Source: Zygnema circumcarinatum
Lineage: Eukaryota; Streptophyta; Zygnematophyceae; Zygnematales; Zygnemataceae
Direction: 5' to 3'
Assembly: GCA_037447605.1 (NCBI GenBank)
Contig: CM074805.1
Location: 2,521,051-2,585,050 of the forward strand
Length of the DNA stretch: 64,000 nucleotides
A program made the position numbers and the translations under genes. Below are positions 11,101-24,900 of this stretch, one piece after another. Under the pieces are notes generated by a model, which saw only the letters and a list, made by a program, of their open reading frames with translations, did not search any database and was not told the DNA's origin. How positions within the stretch are numbered: position 1 is the stretch's first letter; each line of letters begins with the position of its first letter.

Positions 11101-14100
11101 AAGCTGAAGTGCTAAGAATGTTGATGATTTTATGAGGATGAGACAAGGGGAAGGGGGGTGAGAGGAAGAGATAGAATCAGAGGGAGAGTTGAGGAAGGAA
11201 AGGGAGGGAGAACCATAAGAATGGTTGTGGGGAAAAAGAACCCCTCTTCTTGAGGAAATGGGAGAGGGAGAGGGAAAGATGGAGGATGAAGAGAGTTTGG
11301 GAGCAACACGTGAAAGGGGAGAGAGGGGAGAGAGGGACAAACGTGTACTAATCCGAGGAGGTACAAGAAAGTGTCAACAAGGTGATCCAAGCTTTACCTG
11401 CAGGAATGCAATAATAGCATGTATTGATTTGCCTCCCTTTCCTGCAGGTCCTTGTGGCTTTGAAGCAGTGCACTGCTGCTCTCACGAAGTCAGTGGAAGC
11501 GCACTTTCTGCTGGGTTTAGCTGCGGAAGCTTCCGGGCAACCGTCCATGGCTGTCGCTGCCTTTCAAAAGGCGAAATCGCCTCTCCATGAAAAGGCTCAT
11601 GGCAGTGGAAAGCCGGAGGAGCAACTTGAACATATCCAGCAGATAGTCGATATGAATTTGGGTCGAACACTTCTCAAGGTTTGGTTATAACCTAATCCAT
11701 CATCGTTTGATCCATGACCTTTCTGCTTTTCCCCCTTTCTCATGAAGAATTTACCTAACTCAGCCAGTTCTTTATGAAACCATTTCCTTCGTTTAAAAAC
11801 CCAGAACCAGATGAAGAATGCTTCAGCAGCTGCTTGCATTTTTTCGTCCTCTATGAAGCGTGGGCAGAATGCTGCAATGTGTTGCAGGCAGGAGACCCAA
11901 AAGGTGCAGTTGCGGCATTAGAACAGGTGACAGCTCGAGGTCAGCGCTTCCATAGAACCCATCCCCTGCTTCACAACCTCTTATTCACAACCAGAGGGCT
12001 TACCTGAGCCTATTCAATTTCAAAACCCTAATTTTTGCACCGACCTTCTCGCAGGCTCTTTTGCATCCGAGAGCAGTGCTTGGCGTCTCTACGCCGTCGC
12101 CTTGTTCAGAGCAGACCGAGAAAGGGAAGCCATGGCTGCTGCCCAGCGAGCCATTGATCTCGCCCCGGCCCTCTCCGAGCATCACAGCCGTTCATTGGAG
12201 CTCCTGCTCGCTATGGAGTTTAGGGCTGGCCACGGAAAGGAAGCTGCCACGTCAGCCCTAGAGCTGTTCTTTGCGGCCCCTCCTGCGTGCCAGCAGGACG
12301 GGGGCCTTTCTATGGCGGCTCTGGCAGCCGCAGTTGCGGCACATAGAACGGAAGATGTGCAGCGTCTCCTTGTGCGGCACAGGAGTGTGTTCGACTCGGC
12401 AGAGATCGCAGAGAAAGCGTACATAGTGCTTTCGTATGAAAGAATGTTGCAGGTACGCTTCTCTGTGTGGGTCTGGTATTGTTCCGCTTTCAAAGCCTTT
12501 TTAAAAAGGAAGGGTCGTATCCAGTTTTGTCTCTGTTTGCTTCTGTTGGTGTTTATATCTTGTTTTACACCATCCAAAATTAGAAATTGGCATGCAGAAA
12601 AGCATTGAGAACTGTTCTTTTGTACGGCTATTTGGTTAGATGTCTACTCGCCTATTGCAAGACAGCAGTTGCTTGAATGTGTGAAAATTACAGAACCTTC
12701 CCAGATTGAGCTGGCTATCAGGCCTATCTCAACAATTGTTTGTTGTCCACCTCCAGGGGCATCCCAGAAGACTTCTACAATGATGAATGATGAATTTTAA
12801 AACTTCCAAGAGACCATTTGGCATCCTTGCCATTCAGATTATTGCTAGCTTTGCTGTCCATACAGATGTGATCTGCTACTTCAAGGCTGCGTATTTGTGA
12901 TCCCTATTGATTGACAGAAAGGCGAGGGCGGGCTTCAGGGAAGGGCAGACGAAGCAGGGAAAGTTCTGGCTAAAGCGCTCCATGCAAATCCCCATAGCAT
13001 CGCTCTCAGGTAAGATTTGGACGAAAGACTTCATCACCATCAACTGCATAAAACAATGGTCTTGAAATGCGAAAAGTGCTGCTGAAGGTGGATGCTGACA
13101 GGCTACATTTTGCGAACACTTTTTGAAGCGATAGGTCTTTTGCATGTTTGCGATGGTCGATGAATCCACCTACTTGTCACAAGGTTCAAGTCACTGTGTC
13201 TCTCACAGCTTCACTTTGTTGATCTATGAAATTAATCCTGTAATGTTTTACTTTTTTGGCTTTAACTTTTCCTCCTATCCCTCCATAGGGCTGCTGCTGG
13301 ACGCCTTCTTTTGGAAGCGGGACGAACCGGTGCAGCTTCTCGCTGCGTAGGAATTCGCAGTTCTGACCTTCAATTAAAGGGCACGAGTGGGAGAGAGTGG
13401 AAAGAGCTCCAAGCTGTTCAAGCAGCAGCTATGGCTGCCTGCAGTTCTTGTGCTGTAGGGGCAGCTCATGTTCAGCATTCCAAAGTGAAGTCTCTTTTAT
13501 CTCTTCAAAGGTAGAGGCCTCCTCTCTCTCACTTTTTGGTGTATGAAGATTTCCCTGACGTGGGATTCTGCTGCGTGACCTGTTTGCTGCTGCGCCTAAA
13601 GCAAGTGCAATTGTTTTTTCCTTCCTTTGTACTTTTCTAATACGAATTCCAAATGTCCATGCCCGAATGACAGAACGTGGCATATGGTTTGAAACGAGAG
13701 AAACGCCTGCTTATCTTCTGTAACTCTCTCACTGCTGCAGACAAATACGAGAAGATCCTGCAGATGCTCGCATCCGCCTACTTCTTCTTCATGTGGGTCT
13801 CCGAGAAAGTGCTGAAAGAGGCCATCCCGCATCCCTTTACCGCGCGTTGCAGCGGCAGAGCCAAGTCCTCCTCCAACAAACAATGGAGCCCTCCTTCCCG
13901 CAATCTATGAAGCTCCAAGTCCTCCTCTGTGCCTCCGAGTGCGCCCTTCGGAGTCGGACATCCATGGCAGCCGCAGAAGCATTGGACTTTGCAAGGAGGG
14001 GAGTCGACCTGGCGGGAGTAGAAGGAGGGGGGGGATGGCTCGCGTTGGCACGTTGCCAAGTGGCACGTTGCCGAGTATGGGCTGGAGATACGTCTGTACC

Positions 14101-15162
14101 ATACATAAGTGGTGGCTTGAACAGTGCCGAACCGGTTGCTTTTCTTGGTTGCATGAATTGGCTGGAAGTTGAGAGAAAAAGGGGTAATGTTGGATCTGCC
14201 ATGGAAGTGTTGAAGTTCTGCGACAACGTGCGTGCGACTGGAGGTGATGGCAGCGGGTGGAGTGCAGCTCTGAAGGCACTAAAGGCCGCGTGCAGTGCGG
14301 CTTTAGGGGACCTGGAAACTGCCAAGCTGGCAGTTACTGAGGCGTTGAATTCGGAAGGAGCAAAAGAGTGGGCTGGAGTGCTTCATTTGCTTCATGGATC
14401 AATATGTTTGGAGGAGGTGAGAATCTCTTTTCCCTTTCGAATTGTCTGTGTGAGAGAAGCATTATTTCTTAAGGAAATAGGATGTTACGCAGGAACAGAA
14501 GTCTCACTTAGTAGTACTTTAGGCAGTCAGAAGGCCATGATAGGTTGCTCAGCAGTTTGACTTTTTCCGCTGCCCTTGGATTGTCCACAATGAGGCCATG
14601 TCGCAGATGAAGGGAGGGAATCTTGGTTCCCTTATGATTGGCCGGCGGAGCATTTTGAGAGCGCTTGAAGAGGGAGCTGTGCCCGGCAGCCGAGCGCTGT
14701 TGGCGGAAGCAGAGCTGAGGGCAGCAAGCAAGGAGCGGGCAGGCCGGGCCAAGTGGTTGACTCACATGCAGCAAGAATGGGACCTTTGGCTGCCAGGTGA
14801 GCTCTGAAATGAATGAATGAATGAATGGTGACCTGTCACTTTGCGATTGGTTCTTCTGTGCTGTTTAGTAATCAGATTGGTTTCTAATTTACCTAAAATT
14901 TAGAGCGTTCCTTTGATGAACTAGTGCTTGCAGCACCATTCTCTTGCAGGTCTTTTCAGCCAGTGCTTATTTTTTCTGTGCAGAACATCGCCCGGCTTGT
15001 TTGTATGCCTCCATGGCGGACATTGTGATGGAGGGGGGTTCCGGTAAAGAGGCAGAGGAAGAAGGGGCTGCAAAAAGGAACAGCGGCCGCATGTGGCTCA
15101 GTCGGGCGGTGCACATGAACCCTTCCCGTTCGCAGTATTGGACAAGACTTCGTACTTTGTAG
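2158..15162 (+). CDS. SKI3: SKI3-like TPR subunit of the cytoplasmic Ski complex
   Basis: A long tetratricopeptide-repeat protein split over about 27 exons. In the Ski complex, SKI3 is the TPR scaffold that holds the SKI2 helicase and SKI8 and feeds mRNA to the cytoplasmic exosome for 3'-to-5' decay. The ATG at 2158 starts MAAPGGGTLKSCLRGAREAL and a first TPR (YDAYLLVGKAAFQLKEFEQA). Exons with good junctions include 2158-2400, 3789-4356, 4766-5093, 5525-5587, 5799-6024, 6160-6210, 6392-6601, 6837-7042, 7309-7431, 7591-7674, 8020-8070, 8503-8604, 8741-8881, 9137-9217, 9495-9691, then about 9.83-15.16 kb. The first five are phase-checked. TPR-type helices recur to the end (AWARLGQ, EAHFLLGLAAEASGQPSMAV). 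The C-terminal motif IREDPADARIRLLLLHVGLR is typical of SKI3/TTC37 proteins. The intron after 8604 starts with GC. The later exon edges are approximate. The stop is at 15160-15162. Confidence 0.85.
8605..8740 (+). other. GC-AG intron in SKI3
   Basis: The exon end ACCACGAG is followed by GCATGT instead of GT, and the intron ends CTGCTGCAG. Joining here keeps the TPR frame (LESNHEAAERFGAALEVL). No GT in a suitable phase lies nearby. Confidence 0.6.
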
Positions 15163-15872
15163 TGTGGAGTGTTACAAAGCAGCAAACAACAGTTGAAAAA
15201 AAATCAGCGTTTTGCTTCATTGAAGAATGGAAGGGCGGAATAGAGGCGCCCTTGTTGATGTCCGTTGGAAAGTCAGTTCAGCTGAACTGTTTTTTGTTCA
15301 TGTTAACGGCAGGGAACCGGGAACTGCACATTGCTATTTTTCTAGCGCTCCGTGTCTGGGGATCAACTGAAACTTTCACACTTTTCAACGACTGCAAATT
15401 GTTGAATCGGAGCATGAGAATGGACAATCCCTTTTTTATTCACAAAATGAAAAAGGACTTTCTAAAAGTAAGGAGCCGGAGGAGATCAACTCCAAAGGAA
15501 TGTAAATAAAGTCAACATTCGATTCTCTCAAAGAATACAGAAGTAAAAAAACGAATTCTCCACTGTTCCTAAATCCTTAATCCTTTCAAAAGCATATACA
15601 ATACACCAATCCTATACCGTGACAAACTCCTGAGAAAAAAAATACCCTATGACGTTAAACGACTCCTGCTCAAAGTTGCTAATCCCAAAAACCCCTGCCG
15701 GAGAAAAAAAGAAATGTAATGCAGACCAAGCGCTTCCTTTCCCGAAACTTCAGCCCTCCAGGTAGCTCCCAAGACTGCCACAAAAAAAAATTCCTATTCA
15801 TCCGACACCAATCATAATATGACCCTTTTCTACACTATGTATCACTTGCATGCACGGCCACACGCATCCCTC
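15163..15872. other. Convergent gap between SKI3 and the 15.9-18.2 kb gene
   Basis: A-rich spacer with no gene visible. It should hold the two 3' untranslated regions. Confidence 0.5.
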
Positions 15873-18234
15873 CTACTCGCTATCCCTGAAGCAATCGTGA
15901 AGACACTGAACGTCCGCTCCATCTATCCCACACGATGACAAAGAGGCGTCTGTCAAGTCCGAGCCACAGGAGTCACACGGACACTCGGAACCAAACATGC
16001 CCCACGTATCAAAGGACGAGGTGTTTCCGTCAAGGGTCAGACTACGGTGAGACCGAGGGTATGGCTTGTAGCGTTCCACGTCTTGGGCAAGGCCGTCAGC
16101 AGCAAGAGCACAACGCCCCTCCCAGTCATCCTCCTCCTCATCCTGCTCGCCAGTACTCCATACGTCAACAAGTGAAAAGGGTCTTTTGCAAAAGGAATAC
16201 AAAAACTGTGAATCAACCATTATCATTTAAGATGGTAAACTGGTAATCTCCTAACTCATAGATGATGCCTTTTGCGATGAAAAGCAAAGGGAGCGATTCT
16301 CACTTGCTTTGCTGCAAGAAGTAAAATAGCCATTTCCTTGCTCAATTGCTCAAAAACTGACCGCTCCACGAAGGACTGCTCAGACATCCATATGCTTTGT
16401 TCTGGCAAGTACATTTCTCGCAGCGCCAGGAAGCGAGAGAAGTTTGAGCGGTCAGAGACTACCACAAGCTCCACAGGATCTCCTCTCACGATCGCAATTG
16501 AAGAAGGATCAGAAACTTCCATCTGCCAAAAACCATGACCCTCCCCCCCTGTCATTAAATGCGCTCCTTCAATCGGCTCAGGTAACCCCCCCCGACGACA
16601 AGTAAGTGCAGACTCTTTCTGTTTCGAGGCAACTAACTAGTTAACAAATTTGCCGACAGACTTGCTACCATCAAAATTTTGTGGAAGGCCTTAAAGGAGT
16701 TCAAAAAAAAAAGGGGCTCGGGGGGAAAATCAGGCGACTGGGTAAAGTCTTGAAAGATAAGCACCAACGAAATGCAGCAGCAGATTGGAAATGCAAATTG
16801 TTGAAGTCTAATAAAGTCGCAGACTGGCTTGGACGTTTTAGAACCTTTACCATAGTCAGGCTAGACTGCCAAGGGCAGAGGGCTTAGTCTGAAAGTAAAC
16901 CAAAGCTCCGCCGTAGGCACATATAATGAACATGGGTCGTTACTGGTGCTATGAAGATCAGACGACTCATGCTTATCAAATCGCATGCTTGAACAGGGAA
17001 ACATGGAAGCACGCTAGACAGGACCTTCAACTTAATGGCTGATGAGTACAATTCACTAGAAGAAAGCAAAGGGAAAGCAATACCCTGGTGACACGCAACA
17101 AAAAGCCGCACACAGGCATAATTCAATAGCAGTCAGTCATACCTCCACTTCAGTTCCACTGCCATCTCCAACTAGTACACGAAGAGATCTTTTTTGCTGT
17201 CCTTGATACTTCATTTCTCGGGCTTCCAGAACCCTTGCTCTCCATATACCTGCTTCAAGTTGCCTTGAATGAAGAAATAAGTACATGAGTTTTCACTTCA
17301 GGCTTTATTAAGCATCTGCAGAATTGCGACGGTTGCTCTCATGCGCTCATGCGACTCCATGCAGCACCAAGAGTTAGTTGCCTTGACTGCCGCTTCATCC
17401 AAAGATTGACTGACTTCCTTGTCTAAGTCATTCCAAGTGAAAAGTGATTTTTGACGCAATCAACCTAATATCTGCACTGATATTCTCCGAGTAGAACCAA
17501 TACCAGTTTTTGTGCTAAAGCAGATTGGCTGATTAACCCAACAGCTTGGCATGCGATAACTGTTTTTTAAGTCGCAGCGCCTTTAATCGAGTGTACGTAC
17601 AGTGACTAGCTCAATGTCAATCTTGCTCCCACAGAGAAAAATAATATGGCAAAAGTCTACTCGTCTTGTTAAATATCTTTCGAGAAAACGGGTTCTCATT
17701 ACCTGCATATTTGTATTTCAACCGCAACAGTGCATTGCCTCTTGCGGCTGACAACATCGGAGACCAGGCCCAATAAAGAGCAGAAATTGTGGTGAGCAGA
17801 ATATTAAAATTGTAAAAAATTGCAGCACCCGTTACTGACACAACAGCTCTGCGCAGCCATGTCGCTGGACCGCCGAGCTGCTGCAGGACCTGCTCGCCCG
17901 TACCCGAAACCGGCAAAAGCATTGCAAGAGCTTTCCCTGAAACAGGAATGACTGCTGGAGGGCGATGAGAAAGACGAGAATTAGGGTAACATTCTGATGA
18001 TATTGCTTGCTCTCGAAGGCCTCGATACGCTGCTGCTATCGGCATTCCACGAGCATGTCTGAAAGACCATCGTGATTTGAATATATTGAAGGAAATTGAG
18101 GCAGCTTTCTGCCTTAGGGATGAACATCTACGGGCTCTAGAGAAATCATTGCTTCCAATATTGTGGCCGAAAGGAGGCAAGCTTTCATGAGAGTCGAAAA
18201 GGACGATTGCATTTCTGCTCAGGATAGAGGCCAT
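15873..18234 (-). CDS. Conserved plant protein of unknown function, likely organelle-targeted
   Basis: Four exons (18234-17703, 17249-17143, 16522-16304, 16142-15873) join in phase to give 375 aa. The N-terminus is Ser/Arg-rich and low in acidic residues (MASILSRNAIVLF, then RARRCSSLRQKAASISF), as expected of a chloroplast or mitochondrial transit peptide. A hydrophobic region (TGAAIFYNFNILLTTISALY) suggests one or two membrane spans. The soluble part has GIWRARVLEAREMKYQG and DGSGTEVEMEVSDPSSIAIV, then GDPVELVVVSDRSNFSRFLA and LREMYLPEQSIWMSEQSF. The C-terminal exon is acidic (DEEEDDWEG) and Cys-rich near its end. I recall similar plant plastid proteins but cannot name the family. It is divergent from the WD40 gene and convergent with SKI3. 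Confidence 0.7.
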
Positions 18235-18410
18235 GGTTGCCCCTGACTAAGCGATAGCTATCTGGCCCCTGCTCCCTTCTACCATGGTTACCACTTTATC
18301 TACTACAGAAACACATTCTTGCATGCCCCTCGTTCGATAACAGACAGAATTCCCAGCAGACTCGCCCGAATCTGGATCGAAAAGCAAATATCTCGCCACA
18401 AACACTTGCA

Positions 18411-18471
18411 AAATTGCATTCCAGCACCTCTCCGTGCTGGAAAAATTGCATTCCAGCACCTCTCCGTGCTG
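18411..18471. repeat. Tandem duplication of a hairpin-forming 29-mer
   Basis: The unit beginning AAATTGCATTCCAGCACC occurs at 18411-18439 and again at 18443-18471, a period of 32 bp. In the first copy CCAGCAC and GTGCTGG form a 7-bp stem around CTCTCC. In the second the last pair is lost. Confidence 0.75.
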
Positions 18472-18627
18472 TTAGTAATGCCTTATCACATATGCATATC
18501 CTGTAATTTGCCGCCACTGTCCCCCCAAAACTGCTCTCCCACGCCCAGCCCGCTCCGGCCCCCCGTCTCTCTCTCTCTCCTCCCTGCTTCCTTCCAAGGG
18601 GAGGGGGGGACCGCGCACACAAAGGGG

Positions 18628-18637
18628 GCCACGTGGC
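18628..18637. promoter_or_regulatory. Palindromic G-box GCCACGTGGC
   Basis: Perfect 10-bp G-box palindrome in a bidirectional promoter, about 390 bp and 290 bp from the two flanking ATGs. Confidence 0.55.
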
Positions 18638-18925
18638 GAATTGCCATTGGGTCATGGGAAAAGCGTGACCCAACGGCCAACAGCGAACGGCTTTGTGTAA
18701 TTGGCCATTAAACGGGACTGTGCTTCAAGGAACGCACCCCCCTCAGGCAGGGGCCTCCCTTCCCAGTCCCACTTTCTGGGAGAGTTCTCGTGCGAGGGCG
18801 GAGCAGGGCAGACGGTATTTGCAAGAGCAGCAAGGAGGAGGAGAAGGCGAGGAGGAGGAGGAGGAGGAGGAGGCAGAAGGGCGGGTTCTCACATGGTGTA
18901 GAAAAACTGAGTGCAAATTGCAGCC

Positions 18926-21900
18926 ATGAAGCTTTTCATTGAAGTGGAGATCAATGCGGACGAGATACCCTTGGCGACGGAGCTCTTCCGCACTCTGAGG
19001 TGAGGCTTCGGTTTCGTATGGCCTCCCAGAAGCAAGCAAGAATGCGCAGGAGGCGTGCTTCTTCATGCCTCTTACGCAGAGAGAGTTTGAGTTTAGAGTT
19101 TGATTGCATGGTCATTTTCTCCACCCTTTTTTCATTTTTTCGCTAATTGCCGTGAGTTGTTTGAAGCCTGCACTTTCTTTAGTGAGAAAAGACTGAAATT
19201 CAGTACGTGCCTTTCACGCCTTTTGCGGAATTCCATGGGTTTAAAGCTTAAACATTATCTGCATAAAGAGTCGGTGACAGCTGTGGTAGCTTTCCTTACA
19301 GAGAAAGGTTGTGCAGATTTAGCTGTTACTTTCAATGGTTGTTGCTGTGCAAAAGCGTAGCAGATTGTGTTCAATGCATTTGCATTTCATTTCCCTTTGT
19401 TTCCTTTCGGCTCGGCGATAAAAGTTGTGGCAGCTATACTTGACTATTTTCCTGGATGAATTCCAGATTTTTGGTACGATGAATAGACGAAATATGAATG
19501 GTTCGTCGGAAATGTGTGACGCAATTATCTTGGCGTGTTTATTCCATCCTTTGCAGGACGCTGACAGATCATGTGAAGGCCAGAGATATTGGAAAGTTGT
19601 TTCACACACTTGTGTCGCGGCTTGAAGACTCGAGCCAGCTGGACTCGGTCGCAGTAGAGATTTCGACTTTGCTTTCTGAAGTTGGTAGCGGACCTTCAGC
19701 TGATGTGGTAACTATTCTTCCGTTTCGATCCCTTCCTGTGCTATGAAACATTTGATCCACACAGGAAAAATTGCCCTCGTTCCCCGCAAAAGCTTTTGGC
19801 CGGTCACTGGGGAGAGAGTTGGAGAGATTTTGTTTATTACTTTCCTTGAGCCGTGATACACACTCGTGGTGAACGGAAGTGCTTGCATCTCGAAACAGCC
19901 ATGTGGAGTTCGCATTTGGTGGCTGGGACCTGTATACAAAGAATTAAGCCTATTTTTCATTTTCTAATGTTTCTAGTACTTCTTCGCCAGGTTTTTGACG
20001 ACTTCCTCACAGCGTTTATGGCGGTGATATTTAACCGGGAGTTGGTTGTTCGCCAACAAAGTGTCGTCCCTTTCATGTACTTGTTACCAAGGTGTGTCTC
20101 ACGGAGGCGAAATTCTGAACTTGTCTTTGTGAGTGCATGAAAATTCCCCAATCAGCGTAAATATGGCCTGGATTGACGAGCAACCATAGCACATATCTAC
20201 CATGAATGAACAGTCCGAAATAGTAATTGAAAGCCGGTTCCGTGAGGAGGACCATTCCTTCTCGAGACTGACATTTTGTCGTTATGCACTTAATCAAGCG
20301 AAGGATATCCATTAGCTTTATGGGGTGTTTGGCACAATATGCAAACATGCTGTTGCTTTTGGAACTTCTCCTTGGGAACTTCTCCTTCGCAATGTTATTA
20401 GGCTCTTGACGATCACTGATTAGAGAAGGTCGAGTAGATTGTGACATGCTGCTTAGGCTGGTGGGCTGCTCAGATTACCAGAAGTCCCTCGGACAAAAAT
20501 GAGGGACGCTCTTATTCCTAAAGTAAGTGTCTCGAAGTCTGTAAGCACACTGGGCTGAGGGGAAAAGGGACCTTCGTCCCTGTCCATCTGTCTTCTCCAT
20601 CTTGCATCCAGAAATGCAGTCCAGCAGTTCTTTCGGAAAGTTGGATGTTTCTCAGAAAACCATGAAACAATCTAGGTAACTCCTGTATCTCACTTTCTCT
20701 GACTGCAGGTACTCAAACACCTCACTGTGAAACGACCGGTAGAGGCCAGTAGAATGGACTTTTTTGCACATGCCGAAGCTTTTGCTGCATTAGTGAACCT
20801 TGAATTCGTTTCTATAACAGGTGAGAGCCGCAAGTGTTGATTGATAAAACATAGTGGGTCGTATATCACTTTGTTGGGCTTCTTATACCTGATGAGATCT
20901 GAAATTGAGCTTACATCAGTTTCAAGGTGCAACGGTGTTTTGGCTGTGCGTGCACAAAGTCAAGTTATTGTAAAACATATTTTCCTGCGTTTCGCTTGAA
21001 TAAGTAGCTGTGGTACGATTGAATACTGCTCCTTGTCCTTTGATGCGTCTTGTGCAATTGCTTCTGTTATTGTTGCCGTTGTTTCTAACTGCATTTACTT
21101 TGTTGACACGTGTGTGATGACAGAGCCTTGAAATTTTCTTTGTCCCATTTCCTTATATCAGTTTTCTGGAGATGGCATGGAACAGGTGCTGTGACGACCA
21201 TCATCACTCTTCTTCGTAAACAGGAAAACCGATGCGCGGCGATCACAATGTTGGGGAAAACAGTTGAGCTCTGTTTGCAGCAGGTGCTTTCCCTCTTCAA
21301 GTTTTTTGCTATTGACTTGTCTAAATACTCTCGTTCGGTTCAGTAGATGTTTTTATTTGATACGAAGCTTTCTGCTTTCGTTTTGTCTGGATTCTCATTG
21401 GTGATTGCGAAACGTTTGCGTTTAGTTCAGACTGAGGTGATTTCATCCAATTCTCAAAATATGAACTGAAACATGCTATTTACAGTTGCAGTTGGTCACT
21501 CACACCGTTTTGGTCATTAGCATTCTTTGGGCAAGTTTTCCCCCGAATACTCTGAATGCAAGGGGTAAATCACTGGCTTTGCATCAGTGGCTGCTGATAA
21601 AGCTGGCGGCTGGCTATGTTGGAGGGTTGCAGCTGACAGAAAAGTGCGATCCAGTAACTCTTGCTGAGCTTGGGGCCTCTTTACGTAACATCACAGAAGA
21701 TGTCTTTCAGTGAGTGTACTGGTTTCGCCTGTCTTTCCTCTTCCCTCAGCCGTCTTTCGAAGTCTTGCTGTAATCGACAGTTTCCTTTCCTTCAAATTTG
21801 GAACTTGGGGGTCTGTTGTTGACCTGTTACTTTCTCCAGTATTCGCAATTGTGACTTGCAGTGGTTCTGGGTGGCTGGTGTAGGTATGATATAAATTACA

Positions 21901-24900
21901 TTGAAGATAGCATGGGTTGGAGCAGACCTCTTTCTGGAGTAGGGCCATTGGATCAGGGTGGGGCAGAGGTTAAACAGTCACTTCCGGACTCTTTGACTGG
22001 GTCCTCTCCAGGTAACTTAAGAATCCTATTCCGTTAGTGAAATGAATCACAGTCTCGTAGTTCAATTGGTTGCAACTTGACCTAACATGAGAGATATTGC
22101 CCTCTGATGGTTCTTATTACGCAAATGTTTATGGCATGCTTCATCTGTAGGGGTGGAGACACTAGAGCATATGGCTTTCTCGACATTGAAAAAGAAGGCA
22201 GTTTTGCTGAAAAGATTAGTGTCCAAAGTGGTGGAAGTGTATGCGGATTGAAATGAAAATGAACTCACAACTAGCAAGTGGGTACTTGTGTACATTTTTT
22301 CTAAACATGGATTGGTGTGTGTGTTTTAGCAGTAAGCAAGCCTTGCATATTTGCTCAGGAACCGGTCGTGAAGTTTCTTGCTTATCTACAATTGCAGAAG
22401 TCTGGAAAGGTGTTGGTTTGTTGATTCCGAGCGAACGTCAAATTTCACCTCCAGTACTTGCTAAAGAAATTTTTGGTTGCTTGCTGTAGGAATTCAATAG
22501 GCTTCTAAGGTAGTAGGTCAAATCCTGAGTGGTTAGTGAGTCAGTATGGTCGATCAACATTATGAGGTTTTCCTTGCCAGTTAATCAGCTTCAGATGTGC
22601 CAGATTGATTTAATCAGGTCTATGTGGTGGATGTCGTGGAATTGAATAGGGCGGAAAGTTGGAACTGAAAATGGTTTGCCGATCTGATAAATCTTCAGCT
22701 CCGTGATGCCGTTTGAACTAATCTAGTCGTTATTTGTGGTGTTCTATTGTTCACTCACTCCAGTTTTTCGGTTCAATTCTCCTGTCTTCTTGTCTCTGCA
22801 TCCTGCGCGTATTCCAACATTTCATTTTCCCAGTGCATGCTCATAGGTGATATGAAAACCATGTAGGGCCTTTCCTTGACTGATGTCACTGTCAACTACT
22901 CATTATGCATTAGTACTTTGTCAAGTATCACTGTGGCCCTGACCATTGTTTGCTTGGAGACTGCTGCAGGTTTGCGAGCTGTCGAATCCTACTTAGGACA
23001 TCGAAATACCATTTTTGCTATGTCGTATGGTGAGAATGCGAAGCAGTTGTTACCTGACTGCTCTATTGTTTTCAACTTGACAGTGGGTAGTAGTAGTACA
23101 GCATGCCCGGGGTGAGATAATCACTGCTGCTGAATGCTGCTGACCGTTGCTGTGCGGCATGGCAGACGAGTCACGTGGGCGCCTTGTGAGTGGCGGCAAA
23201 GATGGTACTTTGGTTGTTTGGGGACCTGATGGCCAGGTAATCTTCCAGATGCTTTTAACTGTTTCTCCTCCCTTCTAGCCTGCAGAAGTATGCAGGTTGC
23301 TGTTGCTTGTACCCTCGATGAAAGAGCGTTTAAATTTATAATTGGACAATCTATTTTTCTCACTTCTTTTTTTCAATAATTCTTGCAATTCTTTTTTTTT
23401 TTTTGGTCTTCAATGTCTCAAGAGACAAAGTACTGCAGACCAAAAGTAAGTCCAGAAGATCGAGATTGAGAAAGCAAGTACAAAAATAATCATTACTCGA
23501 TCTGATTTAAACGCACTGGGTTTTCAATTTCACTTGAAAACACAAGCCAAGTTGAAACCAATCTCATGAATTTTTAAGGAACGGTCTTCATTCTGTCCAA
23601 TCAAGTGAACCAATGCGCCTGTTCAAATTTCAACCGTGATGAGTGGGAGTTCAGCATTTTTCAAAACCCAAGGTCATAGGATTTTTGTAGTGGTCCCTTC
23701 CTCTGTAACCTGCTTGGCAGTCTTTAGCGTAGCGACCCACGATGCAGGGCTCGCCTTGCGTTCTATTGGACATTTTTTGCAGCGCTTCTTCGGGTTGAGT
23801 GACTTGATGGCCAAGAACACGAATTGTGGCAGTTGTGTACTTTTCTAAAGAGCACCAGATTTGGATTGTTGACTTTGGTGTCACAGTGGAAGCCGGAAAG
23901 CAATTCGAAATGGGTGTGACTGGAGGATGATGCAGGTTGCTGAGACGGTAGACATGCAGCGACATTATGCATGTTCTATGGATATTCATCCCAATCATCA
24001 CACACTTCTCGTTTGTGGTGTAGCAAAGGTGAACTGCCACTTTCTCCTCTCTTCTGATGTCTGAGGATTTTGGTACCATGAGAAGTACTGTCACGCGTAA
24101 TCATTTCAGATGTGAATCCGTGAGGTGATTCATGAATTCGCTATCATGTTCGGTCTATGAAAAAATTATTTCAGGCGTAAAGGCTTCACTATGCAAATAC
24201 CAATGTTGGACCAAATGTGATGTAGGAATGTAGTTCAGATATAGCCAGTTTCCCTTCCGATGATTCTCTCAACCAGTCCAGGAGGCTTAAATTGACGATA
24301 ACCTTGCTGAAGCAGGACGTTTTCAAAGTGTTTTTTTATTGGGTGGGTTTTGGAGGTCCAAGTGGTAATATCAACTCATTGTATTGGGATTGCAATGGCA
24401 AGTACGATAAACTAAAAGCTGTTGCTGTTTGGCATCTCTAGGCATCAACTTGGAATGCATTTGGAGTGATGGTTGGGGTGGGGTAGCGGCTGCTTTTTCA
24501 GGAAGATGCAGTCCTTGTAGGCCCTGGACGGGTAGGGAGCCTCCCTCCACCATCTGTGCTCTGCTATGCGCCGGTAGGCCATGGCTGGAAGGAGCAGGGC
24601 TGTGTGGCCAAAGAATCCTCCAAGCTGGTCTCCTGTATCAAGGTGCGAAACGAACGGCATTCCGCTTTCGGAGAGCAGATTGAACATGGCTGAGACCAAC
24701 ATCTTGTTGTGATTCACGGAAATATAGAAGCACGTGGGATTGAAAGTTCAGAAGGTCTGAGCACCAGCAAGATGATTGCAATTTACAGAGTCTTGAGCTG
24801 TCAGGGTCTCTGATCTCTACCATTGACGCTGAATGTTTATATCTTTTGGAGATAGTAGTACGAATTATGAGATTCGTTTGTTCAAACAATGGCTAGAGCC

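Larger units (their letters stand above)
18235..18925. promoter_or_regulatory. Divergent promoter region (15.9-18.2 kb gene / WD40 gene)
   Basis: About 690 bp between two ATGs pointing apart. It contains a duplicated hairpin sequence (18411-18471), a CT-rich tract (18560-18590), a perfect GCCACGTGGC palindrome (18628-18637) and a GAGGAGG-rich stretch (18830-18880) ahead of the plus-strand ATG. Confidence 0.55.

Noticed and set aside
16681-17126. Possible extra exon in the 15.9-18.2 kb gene
   Set aside because: The flanking exons (17143 and 16522) join directly in phase to a sensible EVEMEVSDPSS sequence, so no exon is needed here.
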